The notes under the pieces: generated by a model
Database searches by the model: none
Seen by the model: only the letters and a program-made list of their open reading frames with translations
Told to the model about the DNA's origin: nothing
Assembly: GCF_042453785.1 (NCBI RefSeq)
Contig: NC_091677.1
Span: forward strand, 7,659,501 to 7,723,500
DNA: 64,000 nt
Direction of reading: 5' to 3'
Origin: Malus domestica
Taxonomy: Eukaryota > Streptophyta > Magnoliopsida > Rosales > Rosaceae
Position numbers and translations under genes: made by a program
Part shown: positions 44,711 through 57,558 of the stretch, one piece after another
How the letters are laid out: every line of letters begins with the position of its first letter
Position numbering within the stretch: the first letter of the stretch is position 1

Positions 44711-45369
44711 AGTGTTCTAAAAATTGGCTTAGACGGCCACCTAGGCGCGGGCGGAGACCAACTGCCCTGATTAACTCGTAGTTGGTTGCAAAATCGGAGA
44801 AAGTATTAGACAGACGTTGGGTGGGATTAGGCGGAGTTATGTAGGTCTGTGCGGGGCTGGGCGAAGTCTAGTCGGCCGTATCTAAAGACGTTGAAACTAG
44901 GAAAAATTTCGAATCTGGAAAAGTTATGTTGCAGAGTCGGAAGGAAAAAGATGACTGGTGGGGACAATCATTTTTTTTTCAATTTAAATGGACTAATTAG
45001 GTCTTTATGGTCCCACCATCCCTGTTTGGTTCCACGTTTCTTGATCTCACTATTTTATGTTCTTTTATTTCTTCTTCTTTTTTTTGGGGGTCAAGATTCT
45101 TTTGTTTCTTTTCTCATCCAAATCAATCATCATTTTTTATTTTTTACATATTTTTGTATTGTCTTATTATTCCTTTTCTTTTTTTAAGACCATTTATATT
45201 AAAAACCCTAACATTACATATACATTATTTTTTTTTAAATATTATTTATATAATAAATTCAAATTTTATATTAAATTAACTTAAATCCGCCTAGACCGTC
45301 TAGGCCAAGCCTATGCGCTAGGCCCCTCCTCACCGCCCGACTAACGCCTAGTGTCTTTTAGAACCTTGT
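44711..45369. mobile_element. hAT-type MITE, 659 bp, in the LINE
   Basis: The ends AGTGTTCTAAAA and TTTAGAACCTTGT are rough inverted repeats. The 8-bp duplication TCCTAGGT is perfect (44703-44710, 45370-45377). Subterminal CGCCTAGG motifs are mirrored at both ends. The interior is T-rich and non-coding. Confidence 0.85.
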
Positions 45370-46001
45370 TCCTAGGTTTTCATCTACCCCTTCACCCCTG
45401 AACCTCTGTCCTGTAATGACATATTCTAAGGCCATCTCTAACTGAATGAGGGTCAGATGACTTGTTTTAGCCATATAGCCCTCCAAGAAATTAATATTTT
45501 AATAAACAGTGCCATACCATATTTCTTAGGCCATCTCTAACTGAAGGGTCCAGAGGGTCAAACGATCGAAAATTGCCCAAAAACCATCTCCAATCGAGTG
45601 CTAGGCCACAAGGCGCGTGGGCTTCATAGAATCTAAAAGGGTCAAAGGGCCAACCGGCTGGCCCAAATTTTTTATTAATGCTGTCAGATATAACCGACAA
45701 GAATAAAAGCATAGCGTTGGTTATAACCGGCACAAATATTAGGCAAAATTTTGAATACAACGGCTAGCTGACTACAGCTAGCCATTGTATTAAAAAAAAA
45801 ATCAATTTAAACCTGTTTTTCTTCCTATAAATACCTAAGCCATTCCTACACCAATTCTCACATAATTTTCACCATTCCATACTATCTCACTTCATTCTAT
45901 TTCAATTCTTCACAATATATTTTCTTACCTCTTCCAATAATATTTTCTTACCTCTTCCAATAATATTTCCTTCATTTTTTTCAATAATTTTTTTCAATTC
46001 T

Positions 46002-47274
46002 TCACTCGTGTCAATCAGCTTCAAAAGCTTCATTTACAGAGCTCTAACTTCAAAGCTTCACTTGCAAAGCTTCACCTACAAAGCTTCAGTGCAAGGTATA
46101 CAAATACCGCCTCCGAACAACCGCCATTTCGGCCTATACATGGATTCAATTTGAAGTCTCCAGCCAACAGACTCTATTGACCGAAGACTTGGGGGACTAC
46201 ATTACGTACCAGATATTGGGCCTCAACTGGGCCTCATGAAAAATACTTGGGGGACTTAGCCCATTATTTATGTATTAAGGAGCGAGTCCTTATTCTATAA
46301 AAATGACTCTCTCATTTTCATTAGAGAGCACCCATTATTCATGTACTGAGGAGCGAGCCCTTATTTTACAAAAGGGACTCCCTCAACTTCATTAGAGAGC
46401 AACACCGCCAGCTGAGCAACCGCCTCGCCACGAGCATCACTCTTAGCCCATCACTTATGTATTGAGGAGCGAGCTCTTATTCTATAAAATGGACTCCCTC
46501 ACCTTCATTAGAGAGCAAAGCCGCCAGCTGAGCAACCGCCTCGCCGCGAGCATCACCCCTAACTCATCATTTATGTATTGAGGAGCGAGCCTTTATTCTA
46601 TAAAAGGGACTCCCTCACCATCATTAGAGAGCATCAACTCTAGCCCGTCATCCATGTATTGAGGAGCGAGCCCTTATTCTATAAAAGGGACTCCCTCACC
46701 TTCAAACGCCACAAGCCGAGCCAACCAAGGCAACATAAGTCACAAGCCCAGCAGCCTTACAGCATGTGCTACTTCGAGTTGAGCATCATTTCAGATTGAG
46801 CACCGCCTCATATCAAACATCAGTTCAAGACAACATCTAGTTACTTCGACCCACACATGGACTGAATTTCAAGTCTCCAGCCAAAAGACTTTTTTGATTG
46901 AAGACTTGGGGACTACTGTTTTTACCATATTTAGGGCCTCGTATTTAGATCTCGTACAAATACTCGGGGGACTTAAATGTAATTATGTGATAAAGGAAGT
47001 GGCAAATATGTAATAAGTGAGGAGTCCTTATTCTATAAAAGAACCATTGACCCTCACAATTAGAGGAGGCCAATTCCTTAGGCCATGGAATGACTCTCTC
47101 ACCCTCAGAAGCTCTCTCCATCTCTCTCCCTCACAAACAAATAAATACATAATCAGTGTGGACATAGCCCAAACCTTGGGGGTGAACCACGATACATCTT
47201 GTGTTGTTTACATTTCATGCAGATTCACGGTCGGATTTACGTTGTTCCAAGACCTCTGGTTTTGTGCATCAACA
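46002..47274 (+). mobile_element. 5'-truncated LTR-element piece, 3' LTR at 46917-47274
   Basis: It has the same family as 56787-60648: it joins at the AAAGCTTCATTTACAGAGCT repeats, carries the 120-bp tandem array (about 46270-46710), then ACTTGGGGACTAC and an LTR of 358 bp starting TGTTTTTACCATATTTAGGG and ending CATCAACA. The 5' LTR and half of the interior are missing. Confidence 0.82.
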
Positions 47275-47282
47275 GACCCGAA

Positions 47283-48134
47283 AAGCAGACGAAGCTCTTT
47301 ACAAGGCTTATAGATGGGTCTCGGAAGATAGTGTGAGGGGGATTTCTCAAACGAGTGAAGGTGTTTGGACCGTGTGTCTAAAAAATACTTAGAGTTCTAC
47401 GAATGCACCATTCCATCGAATACCCGAAACTACGAGAGTTGTTCTTCAAGCTGGAAGAAAAATCTTCATCCAAGTTTGAATAAATGGCATCAAGCATTGT
47501 TAGCATTCGCAAGTAGACATGAAAGCGGCGCCAATTATTACAACGAAGTTAGTGTTTTCACAGTTTATTTTAAATGTTTAATTATATTACATTTAATTTC
47601 ATATATTAATTTCCTTTAATTTTTGTAATTATATTTTCTAGGTACGCCAAGCGGAGGACTTGTATATGGAAAGCAGCTCAAAACCCTTTCAGTTTCACAG
47701 TTGTTGGGAAATTTGTAAATGGTGGGTGTTATTTGGAGATCCACCTCAACATAGAGTAGGTCCTACATCGGTGTTCGGAACTGTATCCCCATCTGTAGAT
47801 ATGGATGAAGATGGATCTCCTACTATTTAACAAACAAGGGTAGAAAATCCATTTCCAAACAAAGGTTCCTTACCTAGCTATGGGACGAAACAAGGCCCGA
47901 AGGTTGAAGGAAAAGGGCAAGGCAAATGATGATTACGCCACTCAACAGGAAGTGGCAGCCTCATTGCGATTACTGGCGAAGCAAAATTCCATTGTCTCTG
48001 AAGAAAGGAACTGTAGGCATGATGAGCAGGCCAAACAAATACAAGAAGAGATGGATTATAAGAATATGGAAGGAAACACTACAAATTACAGTCCCATGAG
48101 TAAGGCCTATTTTGATAGAAAAAAAAAATTATGA
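47283..48134 (+). pseudogene. Harbinger ORF1 (Myb/SANT-like with NAM-associated C-terminal domain), broken
   Basis: Pieces read KADEALYKAYRWVSEDSVRG and ISQTSEGVW (SANT-like helix region), then HPSLNKWHQALLAFASRHES. An intron at 47548-47641 (GT...AG) follows, then AEDLYMESSSKPFQFHSCWE and ICKWWVLFGDPPQ. The basic coiled end is MGRNKARRLKEKGKAND, LRLLAKQNSIVSEERN and SKAYFDRKKK. This is the DNA-binding accessory protein that plant PIF/Harbinger elements encode beside their transposase. The pieces lie in several frames (shifts near 47380 and 47870, TAA at 47828-47830), and the start is lost to the retroelement insertion. Confidence 0.75.
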
Positions 48135-48968
48135 CCCGGCGGCAGTTGTTTACCTCTGACTATACTTGTACAATGGTGGATGATGAAGATGATGTTGATT
48201 ATGGATATTAAATTTAAGTTTTTGTAGTTTTTAAATTTAAGTTAATGTTGTTTTTAAATTTAATTTGTAGTTTTTGAATATAAGTTGTAGTTTTTAAATT
48301 TAAGTTGTTGTTTTTAAATTTAAATAATAAATTATGTTTGGGGCTATGACCCTTTGACCCTTGGTTGGAGATTGAGACAAATATGACTCTGTATTGTTCA
48401 TTAAAATATTTATATCTTGAAGGGTTAAATGGCTAAAACGAGCCATCTGATCAGCCCTTGATTAGAGATTGCCTTACCATCTCCAACCGAGGGGCCAGAG
48501 GGCCATAGGCCAAACATAGCCTTATGACAAAAAACCATCTCCAACCGAGAGGGCCAAACATAATTTATTATTTTAATTTAAAAAATACAACAACTTAAAT
48601 TTAAAAACTACAACTTAAAATACAAAAAAAAAAAAAATCCTTATTTGGGTTTACAAAACTATTTTGGGCTATCTCCTTGCTAATTAATATTAAACAGGCC
48701 ACACGGACCCAAAGAATACTTAGGGTGTATGGTTTTTAAACAAAACATGTTCCATCGTTGTCTGTAAAGTGTAAACTCGTCCTCAAAAGCTAAAAAAACC
48801 CATATAAGTTTTGCCTTTTTCGCTTTTCACAATTGAATTTTAATAATTTTGAGTTTGATCATCATCCTCGTCCTCGCTTCAAAATCAAGCAAAGCATCGC
48901 ATAATTTAGTTCCTCACCATCAATCAGAAACCCCAACTTTTCAAATTAAAAAATTATAATAAAAAAAT

Positions 48969-49290
48969 ATGGAGAGGGTGATGAACATAATAAAGCCAAA
49001 GCCAAATCCACAACAGCAATTAGAGATTGGCAGCGCAATCTTCGTCAAGAGTGCCGCAACATCGAACGACAAATTCGAGGTATTTTTTTAACTTACCCTA
49101 ATTTAATTTTTACCATAATTTTCAATTTTCTTCGAACTTTTGGGTTGTGGGTTAATTTCTATGATGATTTAGGTTCATGGATCAAGAAATCGGTTTAATG
49201 GGTAGTTTTAATTTTGGTTATTTTGCAATGGGTTTTCTTCAGATATACAAAGAGAAGAGAAAAGTGTGCAGAAAGCAATCAAAGAGCCCG
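48969..49290 (+). pseudogene. Captured VPS24 (ESCRT-III) gene fragment inside a Harbinger element
   Basis: Exon 1 (48969-49079) opens MERVMNIIKPKPNPQQQL. After a small deletion it continues in another frame as RDWQRNLRQECRNIERQIR. A GT donor at 49080, an AT-rich intron and an AG at 49241-49242 follow. The second exon reads DIQREEKSVQKAIK. This is the start of plant VPS24/CHMP3, the ESCRT-III subunit that helps bud vesicles into multivesicular bodies. Capture at DNA level is shown by the retained intron. The copy stops about 15 codons into exon 2, where Harbinger sequence (GGCCTAATCCTCGGTTG) resumes. It cannot encode a working subunit. Confidence 0.85.
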
Positions 49291-49570
49291 CTGGCTGGCT
49301 GGTTGATCTTGGCCAGCTCGCTGGCCTACTTTGAGATTCTTGGCCGAGTGGGATCCACAAACCCTTTGGCCTAATCCTCGGTTGAAGATGATTTTCGTGT
49401 CAAAACGGGTTATTTTTAGCCCTATAGTCCTTTGGTAGAGTCGGTTAGAGATGGCTAAACCAGAGTATCAGTAGGCATTCATTTCACATATCCAAACCAC
49501 CATAACTGATTTTCTTTCATCTTTTCTTCAAATGCGGCTACTCCTACTTTACCTCGGATATCCTCTTTCC

Positions 49571-50714
49571 CAATGGCGAAGCTAGAAATTATTGAGGGGA
49601 GGGGCGAAATTTGAAAGGGTAAAAAATTGTTGTCGACGAGGTTTCATGTCATGAAAACATTCCATAATATGCTCATTGACTGCATAATGAAACATTATTA
49701 GCTAGGGTAAAATGCTGTAGAAAAAGGTATTGAGCCGTCGAAAAAACTTTTCGAGGAAAAAATTTGCCGTTGATCGTCGCAAATTCTTCTATTTGAAATA
49801 CTTTTTTTTTCTTTTCTGATTAATCATCCATAAAAACACATTTTCGACACCAATCACCCTTCAATTTCAGTTAAATGCTTGTCGAAGTCGAATTTTAAAA
49901 AGATTAATAATCCTAAATTAAAGAGGTTTTTTGTCAATCGGGTGCAAATATAGTTTACAAGTTAGCTCATATAAGGTTCTCAAGCTCACAATATCATCAA
50001 TTTAATAAATTATCATACAATTAGGCCGAAGATAAAAATTAATACACTTATAATATATCTTATGATGCATTATGAGAATTTTAAAACTTCGTGAACTATT
50101 TTAAAAATCATTCCAAATGTGAACAATGTAAATTGTAGTTGACTTATTTTTTTAAGGTAAGCTCCAAATACATACGACTCTTCATTTTTTTTACTCATTT
50201 GAAAAGATTAAAATGAACACTACCAATTATCGAATATTTACACATATGTAAGAGATTGAATTATGTGCTAACTATTACTTTACATTAGGTGATTGTAGAC
50301 TAAAATTTATATTCATGTATACAAAATTAAATACATTGCCAATATAATTTAACAAGTTAGAACTTGAGGGTATATATATTTGTGAAGTGTGAGTTTTGGG
50401 GCATATTTTGCTGCTCTCGTAAAAGGGACGGGGTGTAAGTGAGTGTGAAGAAGAAATGGGGAACCAGTGGTCCCCACTATAATCATTTTTTTAAATCTCA
50501 ATAAAGCAAAACGGTGTAGTTTTGCCTAAGAACTTTCAAAAAAATTATAACCCTTCATTGCTGCTGCTGTGTACAACAACAAAGAAACCAGAGTAGTAGC
50601 AGGGACTCCATCATTTCTGACGGCACCAGAGGGGTGGAACCATCGCTCCTGGGCTTGATTCTAGTGAGGGGAGGGGCGTCCGCCCCTCTTCGCTCCTCTG
50701 TAGCTTCGCCTATG
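49571..50714. mobile_element. TIR element of 1144 bp in the LINE
   Basis: The left end CAATGGCGAAGCTAG and the reversed right end CATAGGCGAAGCTAC match well. The LINE is interrupted between CTCTTTCC (49563-49570) and CTCATTCC (50715-50722), an 8-bp duplication with one change. GAGGGGAGGGGCG is repeated near both ends. No transposase is seen. hAT-like by target size. Confidence 0.75.
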
Positions 50715-51291
50715 CTCATTCCTAATCTTATCCTTGCTCGTGTGCTCACAAATCCAACGAAGCATTCTTATATCCGTTACACCCATTTTATGTACATGTT
50801 GAAGCTTCACCACATAACATTCCATGCCATAAATCATTGCCAGCCTCATTGCCATCCTATAAAGTTTTCCCTTGAGCTTCAATGACATACGACAATCACA
50901 TAACACGCCGGATACACTCTTCCACTTCATCCATCCAACTTGTATTCTATGATTAAGGTCTCCATCCAACTCTCCGTTCTTTTGCAAGATAGATCCAAGG
51001 TAGCTAAAGATGTCGCTTTTTGGTATTTCTTGATCTTCAATCCTCACCCCTAACTTATTTGAGCCTCTGTTTGCACTGAACTTGCACTTCATATACTCTA
51101 TCTTTGACCGACTTAGGCGAAGACCTTTAGATTCCAACACTTATCTCCAAAGGTTAAGCTTCGCATTTACTCATTCTTGAGTTTCATCTATCAACACTAT
51201 ATAGTTTGCGAAAAGTATACACGAAGGAATATCATCTTCAATATGTCCCGTTAACTCATTCATTACCAATACAAAAAGGTAAGGACTTAAA

Positions 51292-53528
51292 TGTCACATT
51301 CCGTCTCGGAGATGTACGTTAATTATGTTATCGACGGTGTGAAATTACCTAAATATCCTTGGATGTTGAGAATTATTATGGGATGGGGTGGTTTAAACTT
51401 AAGATTTTGGACCAATTAATTATATTCCTCTTTTATTGGATCCAATTAGAACTAAGTGTTCTCTTAGTTGTGATTGGTGTGCATTTTGGGACCACACACA
51501 CATCCCTACCCTCTCTCTTTTCTTTCCCGTACTCTCTCTCTCCTTGCTATACGTACGGACAAGAGCAAGAACACCTCAAACTTCGCAGATCAAGGAAGAA
51601 AATGGTACCATTGTGTTCGTGAGGACCCTACGAGTTCAAAGGTATCAATTTCAGGTAAGGAAGCATTCGATTTCACGTGGAAACCCTAGCCCCGATTTTG
51701 GTCACTATTCATGTAGATGTAAATATGTTGGTTTCAGGGAATTTCAAGCTCATAGATAGCTTTAGGAGGTCCTAAGGAGGCTCGGGGTGGTTCGTTGGAT
51801 AAATTTGGACGTCAGGATAGCTAGTTTCAAAGTTGACCGGATTACTGAGCTTCCTCAGGTAAATTCTAGTGGATTTCAAGGTTTAAAAATAGTATAACGT
51901 GATTCTACATGTGGTTAGCTTTCCAATGGTTCAAATTTCATGAAAAATGGTGCAAAAATAAAGAAGTTAGGATGATTTTAATATTTTTCTAGAAACCGGC
52001 AAAGTCACCGGCGACCAGCGACTTACCGAAGAAGACAGGGGAATCTTCTGTTAGTTTTGACGGAATACGCTAACGCCGTCAGTTAGTTTGGACGGTTACC
52101 GTTGGGTTTGAACGGAATATTTCGAGGAATATTCCTAACGCCGTTCATGTTCCGTTACATGTGTCTGGCACATGGCGGCGCGTGGGAGCTCAAAAAATTT
52201 ATCTAAAAATTTGGGGATGATCTTGAGATTGTGTAGGTCACTGTGGTGTATTCATATACGCATTTTGAGCAATGTATGAGAAGTCATTAGCTAGTCTTGT
52301 CTATGTGCTTTAAAATAACGTTTTTATAGTTAATTCGCATATAGGTGAGACTTATCCCGAGGACGAGCATATCCACGGACGACTCGGGGGTTACGACCCG
52401 TCGACATACCAGTGAGTGGGCTTTTGTTTTTAGTATATATTTATATACTTGATATATTTCCCAAAAAGCTTTTATATTCTGAATATGCATTTCATGTGTA
52501 TATATATATATATATATATGTGGTGCTGTGGAGGCACAGGTAAGTTATGTTTGGCTATGTGAATCATCGATGATGTGTTATGTGATGGATTGATGTTGAG
52601 TTCATAAAACTGCACTTAGGGTGATTGTGATTTAGCCAGAGATATGAAGTACATGCCTGTTTATTTATGTTACCTCCCGCATTATATGCTCATATTGGAT
52701 CCAACTTAAGTGCACAGTCTTGTCGTACAGATCTTAATTATGGTTCCGACTCGTAGGTGACTAGCGATTTATCGCCCGACTATTATGAGAGAGTAAAATT
52801 AAGCATAACTATATTACACCCAATCTTGTCGTACATACCTTTTTAGTGGTTCCAACTTATGTGCAGTATATTGTTGTATAGGTCATTGTAGTGACTCCGG
52901 CTAGATTGACTTAGAGCTATGAATTCAGCCGTACAGACTACCACAGGGGTTCCGGCTAACATATCATATTTCTATGAATTTATTCTTACCTAAATTGCTT
53001 ACTCTGTTATATATTGGCATGACATATATTTAAATATCATTATGTGAAGCATGAATTGGATTGATATGATTTCATATATATATATATGCTTATATCCTGA
53101 TTTTGGGAAAAATTATACATGTTTTACAGCGAGGGGTTAGATATGTTGATAAATGAAATGGTTTTGTAAAACATTTGTTTTTGCCTACTCACGTTTTCTA
53201 TTTTGCGCCCCTCCAGGTTTTAAGTAAGCTTGTTGTTGGTGGCTTGAGGACGTCGGTGGTTCTGACCTATCTAAATAATAGTAGGACATTCCTGGTACTG
53301 TATAACTAGTACTTGTCCTACTGGACTGCACCTAGACTTATTATGCTCTGATTAGGAGTGTTTACTGTTGCAACTAACTCCTATCACTTCCTGTTTAGTA
53401 GTGCACTCTAGTAATTCAGTTTTTAATTATTCGTATAATTCTTATCTTTATTGCTTCCGCACTGTGCACATGGCTACGTCACTCTCACGTGATGGCCAAC
53501 ATGCCTTGATCTCGGTCGGAGTGTGTCA
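51292..53528 (+). repeat. 5' LTR of the Gypsy element, 2237 bp
   Basis: It begins TGTCACATTCCG and ends GAGTGTGTCA. It includes a (TA)n tract at about 52497-52519. The right LTR begins at 62522. Confidence 0.92.
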
Positions 53529-53531
53529 GTT

Positions 53532-53543
53532 TGGTATCAGAGC
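53532..53543 (+). other. Primer-binding site (tRNA-Met type)
   Basis: TGGTATCAGAGC three bases after the 5' LTR. This is the standard initiator-tRNA-Met complement of plant Gypsy elements. Confidence 0.85.
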
Positions 53544-56500
53544 CTAGGTTTAGCAGTCCTATATAATTCTTGAATATTCTAATCCTTGTGATGTCTTATG
53601 TCAGAACTATGCCGCCTTGTAGAGAGCCCCGTCAATCAGCTGAATCTAGTTTCCCTGATATTGCTCAATTAGGGGAAGCTATAGTTTCTGCCATTCAGAC
53701 AGCATTCCGTACTCCTTAGATGACACCTCTTGAGACAGTTCATAATCTGAAGTTAACTCACTTCATTGGAAATGAAGGTCATGAGGGGGCAGAAAAATAA
53801 GCTGAATCATGTGGAGAAGACCTTTCAGGTGATGTAGAGTCAGGAGAATCTTTCTTCTGATAGGTAGGTCGAGATGGCTACCTAGTTTTTGGGAGAACAG
53901 CCTGCATCCTGGTGGAGATATGAGTCTTACCAGTTGACCCCAGAAGAGATTATGGACTGATGAGTGTTTAAGGAGCTGTTTCGAAAAAAGGTTCATTACT
54001 CATGCGTATATCGATCTTAAGAAACATGAGTTTACTCATCTGAGGCAAGGAAAGATGTCCGCTAGTGAGTATTATAGGATGTTTACTGATCTGTCGAGAT
54101 ATGATATGAAGCTTGCTGCTAATCCGGTAAAGATGTTTCGCCGTTTCAGTTTGGGTACTAAGAAGAAATGGCGTTCCATAGCGACATCGACTCACTATGC
54201 CTCTTACCAGGAGTTTTATGAGATTCTACTGAGGATTAAGGAACATGCCTAGTGAAACTGAGGATGAGGAAGGAAAGAATAGGGGCCAGAGATGAGATGA
54301 CAAAGGAAAAGGACAAACATTTCAGGGACCCCGCAAGACCCAGAACTTTAAGAGAAGTGGTGGTAGTTCTAGCTCTTCTAGCGAATGATTGAGTACTAAT
54401 ATGTAAAAGAGAGGTGGTAGATTCACTAGAGGTATGAGGTTCCTGACACAGAGAGATTTTGGTGGTTCAAGTGGATCTGGTGCTCCTTTATGCTGCATGT
54501 GTAATAATCGGAATTTTGGGGAGTGTAGAAAAGACAGTAATGAATGTTTTACTTGTGGACAGATGGGTCATAAAGCTGCCCAATGCCCTTAGAATCAGCA
54601 GAGACCCCAGCAACCTTCTTTCCCACCACTTGCATCGACCCAGCAAGCTTCAGGATCTAATGGTTATTCTCAGACTGGACGAGGAGGTGCCTACCACTAT
54701 CAGGGCGACGCCGCTCCTTACACCTCAGGACAGCAGCAATACTCTCAGGATCTTCAGTATCAGAGTGGGTATTCTCAGTATCGGGGAGGATCTATGTCTT
54801 ACCAGCCACATCAGCCAGTGGATCTCAGTGGTACCAAGGGGGATAGCCCCAGCAAGGAGAGATTGCTGCTAGTAGTGCAAGATCTTCGAGGCAGTCAAGT
54901 CAGCAGAGGCAGGGACGTGGTATTCATGCCAACATAGGTCGTGGTGGACGACAACAGAATTAGGGGCGTATCCATAACATGTCACTGCAAGACCAGATTT
55001 AATTATGGGTACATTAAATATTCTTGGTCATTTTATTAGAGTATTGATTGATTGTGGTGCTACACATTCTGTTATTTCTCATACATTTGCTCAAGTGACA
55101 CAACCTCATCCTACACCTCTAGGATATAATTTAGAATTTTCTATGCCTAGAGGGGATAGATATTTTGTGAATCGGGTATATCCAGGATGTCCGGTGATAG
55201 TAGAGGATATTATTATGCCGGCTAATCTTATGTCGTTGGATATTATGGATTTTGATGTGATTTTGGGCACTAATTGGTTGCACTATAATCGTGCCAAGAT
55301 AGATTGTTATAGGAAGACAGTCACATTTCATTGTCCTGGATTACCTAAAGTTACATTTGTAAAAGAGCCTAGTGGGGTGAGGTATGTTATTATTTTAGCC
55401 ATGAAAGCAAAGAGATTGTTGTCGAAAGGTTGTCAGAGATATTTGGCTCATGTGGTGTTGAATGATGATGCTCCTAGTAGTGTGGAGGATGTTCAGGTGG
55501 TCAGATATTTTCCGGATGTATTCCCTGAGGATTTGCCTGGATTGTCGCCAGATAGAAAGGTGGAGTTTGTCATTGATCTGCTTCTAGGTACGAATCTCAT
55601 ATCCTTAACTCCTTATAGAATGGCTCCTGCTGAATTAAGGGAATTGAAAGTCCAGTTGCAAGAGTTAGTGGATAAAGGTTTTATTCAGCCTAGTACTTCA
55701 CCTTGGGGAGCTTCAGTTTTATTTGTGAGGAAGAAAGATGGAACCTTGAGGCTGTGCATTGATTACAAGCAATTGAATCGGGTAACCATTAAGAACCGTT
55801 ATCCATTGCCTTGTATAGACAATTTATTTGATCAACTCAAAGGTGCCTGCGTATTTTCTAAGATTGACTTGAGGTCAGGATACTCTCAGTTGAAGATTAA
55901 AAATGAAGATGTCCCTAAAACAACATTCAGGACTTGATATGATCATTATGAGTTTTTTGTGATGCAATTCGGGTTAACTAATGCACCAGTAGCTTTTATG
56001 GATTTGATGAATCGAGTATTCCAGCCATATTTGGACAGGTTTGTTATTGTCTTCATTGACGATATTTTGGTATACTCTAAGTCTAAGGCTGAGCATGTTA
56101 GACATCTAAAGTTGGTGTTGAGTAGTTTGAGGGAACATCAACTATATGCTAAGTTTAGCAAATGTGAATTCTGGTTGAATCAAGTGGCATTTTTGGGACA
56201 TGTTATTTCTACTCAAGGCATTCAAGTGGATTCTCAAAAAGTGGCAGCTGTGGAGAATTGGGAGCAACCTCGAACCGTTACCGAGGTACGGAGTTTTATT
56301 GGCTTAGCAGACTATTATAGACGGTTCGTTAAGGATTTTTCAGTGATTGCTTTGCCATTGACGAGGTTGACGTGAAAATATGTTAAGTTTGAGTGGGATA
56401 ATAAATGTGAGCAAAGTTTCCAGCAGTTGGAGTACTATCTCACTCATGCTCCTGTTTTAGCGCTTCCAGATGATAGCGGTAATGATGAGGTTTATAGTGA

Positions 56501-57156
56501 TGCTTCTCTGAATGGTTTGGGTTGTGTATTAATGCAACATGGTATGGTGATTGCTTATGCTTCGAGATAGTTGAAACCTCATGAGAAGAATTACCCTACA
56601 CATGATTTGGAATTAGCAGCTATCATCTTTGCCTTGAAGATTTGGAGACATTATCTTTATAGTGAGAAATGTAAGATCTTTACAAATCATAAGAGTCTTC
56701 AGTATTTGTTTACTCAAAGAGATCTTAATCTTTGACAGCGGAGGTGGATTGAGTTACTTAGTGACTATGATTGCACGATTGAGTATTGTTTATACCATAT
56801 TTAGGGCCTCGTATTTAGATCTCGTACAAATACTTAGGGGACTTAAATGTAATTATGTGATAAAGGAAGGGGCAAATATGTAATAAGTAAGGAGTCCTTA
56901 TTCTATAAAAGGACCCCTCACCTTCACAATTGGGGAGAGCCTCATTCTCACCCTCAGAGGCCAATTCCTAGGCTCTCTCACCCCCTCTCAAAGCTCTCAC
57001 TCTCAGAGCTCTCTCTCCCTCAGATAAATACATAATCAGTGTGGACGTAACCCAAATTTTAGGGTGAACCACAATACATCTTGTGTTATTTACATTTCTT
57101 GCAGATTCACAGTCGAATTTACGTTGTTCCAAGATCCCCGGTTTTATGCATTAACA

Positions 57157-57176
57157 TTTGGCGCCGTCTGTGGGAA
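57157..57176 (+). other. Primer-binding-type boundary of the second pol-less element
   Basis: TTTGGCGCCGTCTGTGGGAA directly after the LTR. It is nearly identical to the boundary of the element at 40297-44201, which ties the two to one family. Confidence 0.75.
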
Positions 57177-57558
57177 ACGACATGAAAAACTATGTCGGTT
57201 CTTTCTCAATTTTTCACCTCTACCGTGAATCTGCAAAATCTGCACACAAAAAAAAAACCCAGAAACCAAACACTCTATCTCTCACTCGCCTAATCCTTTT
57301 ACAGAGGAGTCACAAAAATCAAAACTCTCTCTAAAAATCCAGTCTCTCTCTCCCCTGTTTCTCTCTCTAAACACACAGAGAGAAGGACAGCAAAGCCTTG
57401 TCGCATTTCACAGCTCCATGACCTCTCTTTCTCTCTTCTCTAACTCCTTGCTCGGCCAACGCCTATTTCCCCCAACTCTGTACTCTGTCCTGACCAAGTT
57501 AACATCAAAGCCTTGTCGAAATGTAAGGAAGAAATGACCGCCGCCGCAGCCATTCCCT

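Larger units (their letters stand above)
45529..48473 (+). mobile_element. Inner PIF/Harbinger element with ORF1 remnants
   Basis: The ends GGCCATCTCTAACTGAAGGG and TTAGAGATTGCC are flanked by TTA at 45526-45528 and 48474-48476. It contains the element's own Myb/NAM-like ORF1 in its right half and a 5'-truncated LTR-element piece (46002-47274). The DDE transposase ORF is absent. Confidence 0.85.
45430..49455. mobile_element. Outer PIF/Harbinger element carrying a VPS24 fragment
   Basis: The ends GGCCATCTCTAACTG and CGGTTAGAGATGGC are flanked by TAA at 45427-45429 and 49456-49458. The LINE resumes on both sides. Its left 99 bp match the reversed right end of the element at 22770-24355. A second Harbinger (45529-48473) is nested inside. 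The part right of that nest holds a captured ESCRT-III gene piece. No transposase belongs to the outer copy. Confidence 0.82.
44557..51291 (-). mobile_element. RTE-type LINE fragment cut into four pieces by later insertions
   Basis: The minus-strand pieces are 50715-51291 (reverse-transcriptase C-terminal region), 49456-49570, 45370-45429 and 44557-44710, ending in a CAA-type simple tail. The first piece encodes KIEYMKCKFSANR, FSYLGSILQKNGELDGDL, NHRIQVGWMKWKSVSGVLCD and LKGKLYRMAMRLAMIYGMEC, the segment C-terminal to the catalytic motif in plant RTE-like LINEs. Removing the insertions gives a continuous LINE 3' region in the right order. The 5' part was cut off by the Gypsy insertion at 51292 and is not visible. 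Confidence 0.85.

Noticed and set aside
44849-45284. Phe/Leu-rich open frames resembling membrane proteins
   Set aside because: They come from T-rich DNA inside a hAT MITE with mapped ends; composition alone makes them look hydrophobic.
51359-51759. Open frames repeated at 51.4 kb and 62.6 kb
   Set aside because: They are the same stretch of the two Gypsy LTRs. LTRs of this type do not code for protein, and the frames match no family.
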